A stretch of DNA of 64,000 nucleotides from Flavipsychrobacter sp. (GTDB taxonomy: Bacteria > Bacteroidota > Bacteroidia > Chitinophagales > Chitinophagaceae). The notes under the pieces were generated by a model, which saw only the letters and a list, made by a program, of their open reading frames with translations, made no database searches and was not told where the DNA came from. This document shows, piece after piece, positions 59,136 through 64,000 of the stretch. The translations under genes were made by a program, and so were the position numbers. Where the stretch lies: assembly GCA_016786665.1 (NCBI GenBank), contig JAEUVZ010000007.1, forward strand, positions 62,001 to 126,000, written 5' to 3'. Every line of letters starts with the position of its first letter. The stretch's first letter is position 1.

Positions 59136-60896
59136 TTATGCCATTCTTGCTTCTTTCCGCTCCCCTATCTGCTGGCGCCACATAGCGTAGTAGAGGCCTT
59201 TTTCTTCTATCAGCTGGAGGTGCGAGCCCGTTTCCACTATCTGTCCCTTTTCCAGCACATAGATACGGTCGGCGTGCATAATGGTAGAGAGGCGGTGGGC
59301 AATCATTACCGTTAAGTGCTGGCGCTGGTCGGTAATATCACGCACTGTCTGCGATATTTCTTCTTCGGTCAGTGAGTCGAGTGCAGAGGTAGCCTCATCA
59401 AATATCATCAATCGCGGTTCACGGAGCAATGCGCGTGCTATCGACAACCGCTGGCGCTCACCACCTGAAAGCTTCAATCCACCCTCGCCTATCACCGTAT
59501 TGATGCCATTCTCCGCGCGGGATAGCAGGTTTTGACAAGCCGCCTTAGCCAATACTGAATCTATCTGTTCATCAGTAGCCCCGGGATTTACGAACAACAG
59601 GTTCTCCTTTATAGTACCGGAGAATAGTTGCGTATCCTGGGTTACCATACCTATCTGGTGGCGCAGTTCATCGAAATCTATCGTATCATCAGCAAGGTCG
59701 TTGTAAAACACTTTACCCTCGTTAGGATGATACAAACCAACAAGTAGTTTCACCATCGTTGTCTTACCGGAACCCGACGGCCCTACAAATGCAACTGTCT
59801 CCCCTTTCTTTACCTCAAAAGATATTTGCTCCAGCGCGGCCCGGGTAGCGGTATTGTGCTTGAATGTAACATTATCAAAACGCAGGCTATGTATCTCATT
59901 AATAGCCGATGGCACTTCCGGCTTACGCTCTACGGGCTTATCCAGTAAGGTCTCAAGGTTGTTCAGGGAGGCCTGTGCTTCCCTGTAGCTGAGTATTACG
60001 TTGCCTATTTCCTGTAAGGGGCCAAAGATGAAGAACGAATAGAAGTTCATCGCTATCAAAGCCCCCAGGTTGATCTTATCAATGAACAGAAAATGCAACA
60101 AGGCGAACATCACACACTGCTGTAAGAAATTCACGAACGTACCCTGTATAAAACTGATGGAACGAATACTCTTAACTTTCTTCAGTTCCAGTTTTAATAT
60201 CTTATACGTATTGGTATTCAGCCGGCGTATCTCCTGCTGAGTAAGCCCAAGGCTCTTCACCAGTTCAATATTCCGGAGCGATTCAGTGGTAGAACCCGCA
60301 AGTGAATTGGTTTCCTTTACGATACTCTTCTGGATAACCTTTATCTTTTTACTAAGGGCGCTCGTAAGTATAGACAATATAACAGCACCTACCACATAGA
60401 CCAATGGCAATAACGGGTCGAGCGAAAAGGCATAAATGATAACGAATACAATTCCCACGAACGTAGCAAAAGCCACATTCACGAAATTCATGATGAACTT
60501 TTCGCAGTCGATCCGTACCTTCTGAAGGGTTGACAATGTTTCACCACTTCGTTGGTCTTCAAACTCCTGGTACGGTAAGCGCATAGCGTGCTTTAATCCA
60601 TCGGTATATATCTGTGCTCCAAACTTCTGTATCACCACATTTACCGTATAATCCTGGAAAGCCTTTGCGATACGTGACACCATAGCTATACCTATTACCA
60701 GGAATAAGGTATTGATGACACCGGAGTAAAACGCTCCCTGAGGCATCGTACCCGCGTGTTTCGCATATTTGTCGATGAGGACGGTACCAAATACCATCGG
60801 GTTCAGCAAGGAGAACACCTGGTTAATGGCTGCCAGGAGCAACGCAACAATGATCAGAACTTTATATCTACTTAAATATTGTAGGAGCAACTTCAT
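59136..60896 (-). CDS. ABC exporter, fused membrane and ATPase domains
   Basis: A 586-residue half-transporter of the ABCB/MsbA type. Six membrane helices (about 10-310) precede the ATPase, with Walker A GPSGSGKTTM, Q-loop GMVTQDTQLFSG, signature LSGGERQRLSIARALL and Walker B LMIFDEATSALD followed by the H-loop IAHRLSTIM. The lipid A flippase MsbA is one possibility, but general multidrug exporters look the same. A -7 element (TACCTTTG, minus strand 60904-60911) ends 7 bases before the ATG. Confidence 0.9.
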   Translation of the reverse strand: MKLLLQYLSRYKVLIIVALLLAAINQVFSLLNPMVFGTVLIDKYAKHAGTMPQGAFYSGVINTLFLVIGIAMVSRIAKAFQDYTVNVVIQKFGAQIYTDGLKHAMRLPYQEFEDQRSGETLSTLQKVRIDCEKFIMNFVNVAFATFVGIVFVIIYAFSLDPLLPLVYVVGAVILSILTSALSKKIKVIQKSIVKETNSLAGSTTESLRNIELVKSLGLTQQEIRRLNTNTYKILKLELKKVKSIRSISFIQGTFVNFLQQCVMFALLHFLFIDKINLGALIAMNFYSFFIFGPLQEIGNVILSYREAQASLNNLETLLDKPVERKPEVPSAINEIHSLRFDNVTFKHNTATRAALEQISFEVKKGETVAFVGPSGSGKTTMVKLLVGLYHPNEGKVFYNDLADDTIDFDELRHQIGMVTQDTQLFSGTIKENLLFVNPGATDEQIDSVLAKAACQNLLSRAENGINTVIGEGGLKLSGGERQRLSIARALLREPRLMIFDEATSALDSLTEEEISQTVRDITDQRQHLTVMIAHRLSTIMHADRIYVLEKGQIVETGSHLQLIEEKGLYYAMWRQQIGERKEARMA

Positions 60897-60903
60897 AGAA
60901 AGG

Positions 60904-60911
60904 CAAAGGTA
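60904..60911 (-). promoter_or_regulatory. -7 element of the ABC exporter gene
   Basis: The minus strand reads TACCTTTG, ending 7 bases before the start codon, which implies an almost leaderless mRNA. No TTG at -33. Confidence 0.4.
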
Positions 60912-60960
60912 AGCAGGCGCATGGCTTTTGCTACTGATGGGAGGTTAAGACTTTTCTATA

Positions 60961-61392
60961 TCAGCCAAGGCTGTTGCTATACAGGGTAGCCAGCATACCC
61001 CCCACTATCTTATCGATAGGCAACGTAAAGGTTTCCCCGGAAACCGCCTGCAGGGGCATCCAGTAGGTACGTTCGCCATCTACGTGATTAGTAATGGCTG
61101 CGGTGGGGTCGCCACCGCTTACTAAATAATAGATGCTGAGCACCTGGGAATCGTCGTAGGCGGAAGGCTGAAAAAAGTCGGTAGTGTAAAAATGGTCCAG
61201 CACCTCAATATGCAGGCCCAGCTCTTCGTGCCATTCCCGTTTCAGGCCATCAATCGTTCCTTCGCCCAGCTCCAGCCCCCCACCGGGAAACTTGGTCACC
61301 TGCCTGCCCCTGATGCGTTCCTCGTTCACCAGCAGGGAGCCATTGTGTATCCAGATGCCGTAAACGCGCACGTTGAAACGGGAAGGCGCCAT
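60961..61392 (-). CDS. NUDIX hydrolase
   Basis: A 143-residue NUDIX protein from the ATG at 61392, which lies directly after the corA stop (TGA-AAATG). The NUDIX box is complete: G-G-L-E-L-G-E, seven residues, R-E-W-H-E-E-L-G-L. It hydrolyses a nucleoside diphosphate linked to another moiety, probably a nucleotide, with divalent metal. The FKPGGGLELG-like beginning (VTKFPGGGLELGEG) fits MutT/ADP-ribose-type members. The substrate is not readable. Co-transcribed with corA. Confidence 0.9.
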   Translation of the reverse strand: MAPSRFNVRVYGIWIHNGSLLVNEERIRGRQVTKFPGGGLELGEGTIDGLKREWHEELGLHIEVLDHFYTTDFFQPSAYDDSQVLSIYYLVSGGDPTAAITNHVDGERTYWMPLQAVSGETFTLPIDKIVGGMLATLYSNSLG

Positions 61393-61394
61393 TT

Positions 61395-62336
61395 TCAGAA
61401 CCACTTCTTTTTGTTAAAATACAGTACCATGGCCGTAGCCGCCAGTACCGACAGCACCATTGCGGCATAGAACCCGAACAGCTCGCCCTCGTAAGGCACC
61501 TTCACGTTCATACCCAGGAAACTGGCTATCAACGTAGGCACCGAGATGAGGATGGTGATACTGGTGAGGCGCTTCATCACCAGGTTCATATTGTTGTTGA
61601 TAATGCTGGCGAAGGCATCCATGGTACTGACCAGGATGTTGTTGTAGGTATCGGCCATTTCAAGGGCCTGTGAAAACTCTACTATCAAATCGGAAAGGAA
61701 CTCCCGTTCTTCCTCGTCGCAATTGAGGAAGTTGGTGCGGTCCATCTTCATCAGGAGCAGTTCGTTGGAGCGCAATGCCGTTACAAAATATACCAGGCTC
61801 TTCTGAATGCGCATCAGGTAGAGCAATTCCTCGTTCCGGTTGGCATCATAGAGTTTCTGCTCCAGTATATTCCGGCGGTGGTTTATCTCTTTCAGCACTT
61901 CCATAAAATCCATCACCACCTTTTCAAATATCTTCAGCACCATCATGTTGGGGCGCTCCGGGTGCCGCTTCGCGAATGTATTAAGGAAGCGCCGTATAGC
62001 CACGTTCTCAAACGAGTTAACGGTTACTACCTGGTTGCTCTCGGTAATGATGATGGCTATGGGTATAGTAATGTAATAAGCATCGCTTTCGTTCAGCGAT
62101 TTGTTCTCTACGGGTGTCTTAAGGATAATGAGCTTTACGCCGTCCTCTATTTCGTAACGGGAACGTTCTTCAATATCCAGTGTATCGGCAAGAAAGTCGC
62201 GCGGAATAGCGGCGGCTTCAGAGAGCTTGTCAATTTCATTCTCCTGGAACGGGGGCGTTACGTTGATCCAGTTAGCACCTTCGGGCTGCTCAATCTCTAA
62301 CGTCTTCCGGTTGATATTCTTGTAATACTGTACCAT
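61395..62336 (-). CDS. corA: CorA-family magnesium transporter
   Basis: A 313-residue pentameric Mg2+ channel. The cytoplasmic domain occupies about 1-245; two C-terminal membrane helices carry the selectivity motif GMN in ASFLGMNVKVPYEGE. The acidic patch VDFMEVLKEINHRRNILEQK belongs to the long stalk helix. It is the first gene of a corA-NUDIX pair and has a -7 element (TAAATTTG, minus strand 62363-62370). Cobalt or zinc transport by relatives cannot be excluded. Confidence 0.93.
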   Translation of the reverse strand: MVQYYKNINRKTLEIEQPEGANWINVTPPFQENEIDKLSEAAAIPRDFLADTLDIEERSRYEIEDGVKLIILKTPVENKSLNESDAYYITIPIAIIITESNQVVTVNSFENVAIRRFLNTFAKRHPERPNMMVLKIFEKVVMDFMEVLKEINHRRNILEQKLYDANRNEELLYLMRIQKSLVYFVTALRSNELLLMKMDRTNFLNCDEEEREFLSDLIVEFSQALEMADTYNNILVSTMDAFASIINNNMNLVMKRLTSITILISVPTLIASFLGMNVKVPYEGELFGFYAAMVLSVLAATAMVLYFNKKKWF

Positions 62337-62362
62337 TAGCCCGATGAATTAAAAAATGCTTA

Positions 62363-62370
62363 CAAATTTA
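62363..62370 (-). promoter_or_regulatory. -7 element of corA
   Basis: The minus strand reads TAAATTTG, fitting TAnnTTTG, 26 bases before the ATG. No TTG at -33. Confidence 0.4.
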
Positions 62371-62422
62371 CCGTTCGTAAGCCATAAAACTAAGTATTGA
62401 CCGTAAAATAACATCAATGTTT

Positions 62423-62434
62423 CATACATGTATG
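62423..62434. other. Palindrome between corA and fbp
   Basis: CATACATGTATG is a perfect 12-bp palindrome midway between divergent corA and fbp. It could be an operator for either gene. Confidence 0.35.
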
Positions 62435-62471
62435 TTTTGCTGATTTTAAAGGGTATTTGGGGTAATCTTAC

Positions 62472-62479
62472 TATTTTTG
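62472..62479 (+). promoter_or_regulatory. -7 element of fbp
   Basis: TATTTTTG fits TAnnTTTG, 28 bases before the ATG. The -33 spacing is poor. Confidence 0.45.
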
Positions 62480-62507
62480 CCGGTACGGATACAAATAACA
62501 TTACATA

Positions 62508-63533
62508 ATGGGTTTTGGTAAGAAATTAATGACCCTGGACGAATTCACCATCCAGGAAACACGCCGCTTTCCGCAGGCTACTGGCGAATTATCGGCGCTG
62601 CTGCGCGATATAGGCCTGGCCTGTAAAATCATCAACAAACAGGTATTGAAAGCCGGCCTGGTAGACATACTGGGCAAACATGGCGCTACTAACATACAGG
62701 GCGAGGAAGTGATGAAGCTGGATATATTCGCCAACGAGACACTTATCAGCGTACTGCAGCACAGCAATGACTGCGCGGGTATCGCCTCGGAAGAGAACGA
62801 TAGCTTTGTCTGCTTCGACGACCCCTACTCCGCCAACTCCAAATATGTCGTACTGTTCGACCCACTGGACGGCTCCTCTAATATAGACGTGAACGCGCCC
62901 ATCGGCACTATCTTCTCCATATACCGCCGCGTAAGCGAAATAGGCAAGGCCTGCACGGAAGCGGACTTTCTGCAACCAGGCAACAAACTGATGGCCGCGG
63001 GCTACGTAATATATGGCTCCAGCACTATGATGGTGTATGCCACCAAACTGAGCTGCAATGGCTTTACCCTGGAACCCTCCATAGGTGAGTTCTGCCTGTC
63101 GCACCCCGACCTGCGCTGCCCGGAAAAGGGAAAGATATACTCCATTAACCAGGGCAATACCTGCAAGCTGGATAATGGCATGAAGAACTTTCTGCAATAC
63201 TGCATGGAAGACAATAAAGAAGAAGGTCGCCCGTACTCGCACCGCTATATAGGCTCCATGGTGGCCGATATGCACCGCACTATTATAAAGGGAGGCATCT
63301 TTATGTACCCCGCTGATAAAAGCGCGCGGAACGGCAAGCTCCGCCTGCAGTATGAGTGCAACCCCATGGCCTTCCTGATGGAAGCCGCCGGTGGCAGCGC
63401 CGATTGGGGACACGGCAGCATACTGGAAATACAACCTACGGAACTGCACCAACGCACCCCCATCTTTATAGGCTCTAAAAACCTGGTGGCCAAAGCACTG
63501 GAATATGTGCGGGAAAGCGAAATAGTGGCATAA
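62508..63533 (+). CDS. fbp: Fructose-1,6-bisphosphatase, class I
   Basis: Gluconeogenic phosphatase of 341 residues. FDPLDGSSNIDVNAPIGTIF is the metal-binding signature of class I FBPases, with the catalytic Glu upstream in SEENDSFVCF. The substrate loop YRYIGSMVADMHRTIIKGGI is present as HRYIGSMVADMHRTII, and MEAAGGSADWG follows. It is divergent from corA and ends in a strong terminator. Together with pfkA in this window it gives both directions of the fructose-6-phosphate step. Confidence 0.97.
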   Translation: MGFGKKLMTLDEFTIQETRRFPQATGELSALLRDIGLACKIINKQVLKAGLVDILGKHGATNIQGEEVMKLDIFANETLISVLQHSNDCAGIASEENDSFVCFDDPYSANSKYVVLFDPLDGSSNIDVNAPIGTIFSIYRRVSEIGKACTEADFLQPGNKLMAAGYVIYGSSTMMVYATKLSCNGFTLEPSIGEFCLSHPDLRCPEKGKIYSINQGNTCKLDNGMKNFLQYCMEDNKEEGRPYSHRYIGSMVADMHRTIIKGGIFMYPADKSARNGKLRLQYECNPMAFLMEAAGGSADWGHGSILEIQPTELHQRTPIFIGSKNLVAKALEYVRESEIVA

Positions 63534-63554
63534 GCCGGCGTACATACTCTCCAA

Positions 63555-63592
63555 CAAAAAATCTACCTGAAGCGGTAGATTTTTTGTTTTTT
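63555..63592 (+). terminator. Terminator after fbp
   Basis: CAAAAAATCTACC (63555-63567) pairs with GGTAGATTTTTTG (63574-63586), loop TGAAGC, followed by T-rich sequence to 63592. Confidence 0.92.
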
Positions 63593-63607
63593 GGTAATTC
63601 GCTTAAT

Positions 63608-63629
63608 TATTTAGACATTTGCCTAAATA
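63608..63629 (+). promoter_or_regulatory. Probable SdpR operator
   Basis: TATTTAG (63608-63614) and CTAAATA (63623-63629) form an inverted repeat with an 8-base spacer, just before the sdpR ATG. Inverted repeats of this form are typical ArsR-family operators, and SdpR represses its own operon. Confidence 0.65.
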
Positions 63630-63642
63630 TACAATTAGCGAA

Positions 63643-63993
63643 ATGAACAGCCTGTTCAAAGCACTGAACGATAAAACGCGCAGGGATATACTGGAGCTGC
63701 TGAAGAAGAAGGATATGACGGCTGGTGAAATAGCGGACCACTTTGACATGACAAAGCCCAGCATCTCTCATCACCTGGACCTTCTGAAACAGGCCGAGCT
63801 GATAGAGGCGGATAAGCAAGGGCAGTTTATCATTTACTCGCTCAATACCTCGGTATTGGATGAAATCGTAAAATGGTTTGTACAACTAAACGGAAAAAGT
63901 GATGCAAAAAAATCTACTACGGCACATCGCGGTAATGGCCATAGCGCTCATCCCGTCCGTCTATCTCGCGGTAAAATGGGAAACGATACCTGA
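63643..63993 (+). CDS. ArsR/SdpR-family autorepressor
   Basis: Winged-helix repressor from the ATG at 63643, 116 residues as read. FKALNDKTRRDILELLKKKD and the recognition helix MTKPSISHHLDLLKQAELIE are typical of SdpR-type regulators, which repress their operon until relieved by the membrane protein SdpI. Normal SdpR proteins are about 85-95 residues and end where this one reads FVQLNGK. Here the frame continues 31 residues of unconserved sequence (SDAKKSTTAHRGNGHS...) that overlaps the sdpI gene in another frame. The cause may be one base missing from an A-tract (see findings). Confidence 0.85.
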   Translation: MNSLFKALNDKTRRDILELLKKKDMTAGEIADHFDMTKPSISHHLDLLKQAELIEADKQGQFIIYSLNTSVLDEIVKWFVQLNGKSDAKKSTTAHRGNGHSAHPVRLSRGKMGNDT

Positions 63994-64000
63994 GGTAGTG
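63902..64000 (+). CDS. SdpI-like membrane protein, cut by the window end
   Basis: The ATG at 63902 opens a frame reading MQKNLLRHIAVMAIALIPSV and then YLAVKWETIPEVV, 33 codons to the window edge with no stop. The hydrophobic first helix and the WETIPE-V segment fit the start of SdpI/DUF1648 proteins, which sense a peptide or toxin and relieve SdpR. The ATG overlaps a TGA in another frame as TGATG, the junction expected for translationally coupled sdpR-sdpI. Confidence 0.75.
   Translation, partial: MQKNLLRHIAVMAIALIPSVYLAVKWETIPEVV

Noticed and set aside
1-64000. tRNA, rRNA, CRISPR and insertion sequences
   Set aside because: The intergenic regions were read on both strands. No T-loop motif in a cloverleaf, no spaced CRISPR repeats and no transposase were found.

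Overview
The window looks like a chromosomal segment of a Bacteroidota bacterium, most likely in or near the Chitinophagaceae. The evidence is the gene content (DUF1599, a DoxX-thioredoxin BT_3928-type protein, DUF6029, a BtrH-N/DUF4872 protein, a Bacteroidota-type omega subunit, SdpR/SdpI), many short lipoproteins, and promoters of the Bacteroidota pattern TTTG-N17..23-TAnnTTTG, of which I found several clear copies. Shine-Dalgarno sequences are scarce. No rRNA, tRNA, CRISPR array, prophage or intact insertion sequence was seen. The genes are mostly housekeeping and intact.

Layout. 1-5.4 kb (minus): start of the division and cell wall cluster, mraZ-rsmH-ftsL-ftsI-murE, with a probable MraZ operator upstream. 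5.4-5.7 kb: divergent intergenic region with DnaA-box-like sites. 5.7-11.7 kb (plus, except a DciA-like gene): bamD-rpoZ, a HAD phosphatase, rpsO, pnp and a DUF4274 protein. 12-19.2 kb (minus): a SNF2 helicase with two SWIM motifs, then a phosphate uptake group (Pit permease, DUF47 accessory protein, OprP/OprO-type porin). 19.3-23.4 kb: oligopeptide-type ABC permease, DoxX-thioredoxin protein and DUF1599, divergent from folP, followed by an antitoxin gene whose toxin partner is reduced to a stub. 23.5-32.3 kb: a lipoprotein, an acyltransferase-like protein, a VWA-like membrane protein, an exonuclease/GIY-YIG fusion, a beta-propeller lipoprotein, and hpf-xerC-rpsU.

32.4-45.7 kb: lipoprotein-ribE, a carotenoid/retinol-type FAD oxidoreductase, convergent surA-like and TPR genes, a SulP transporter with a beta-carbonic anhydrase, pfkA, an HTH-like protein with a BtrH/DUF4872 protein, GtrA, DUF4184 and a secreted protein. 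45.8-54 kb: a DUF6029-like barrel protein divergent from a TlpA-like thioredoxin, etfAB, an LTA-synthase-type sulfatase-fold enzyme, and two paralogous EGF-domain lipoproteins around a third lipoprotein. 54-64 kb: TPR protein, glycerophosphodiesterase with a small barrel protein, nadB, lipoprotein, ABC exporter, NUDIX, CorA, fbp, and an sdpR-sdpI pair cut by the window end.

No wholly new defence or mobile system is visible. The observations most worth checking are the 10-bp-phased MraZ operator, the nearby DnaA-box cluster, the stubbed toxin beside an intact antitoxin, the sdpR reading frame that runs past a canonical TGATG junction, the HTH/BtrH pair, the EGF lipoprotein pair, and a strong preference for the ATA isoleucine codon in non-ribosomal genes.
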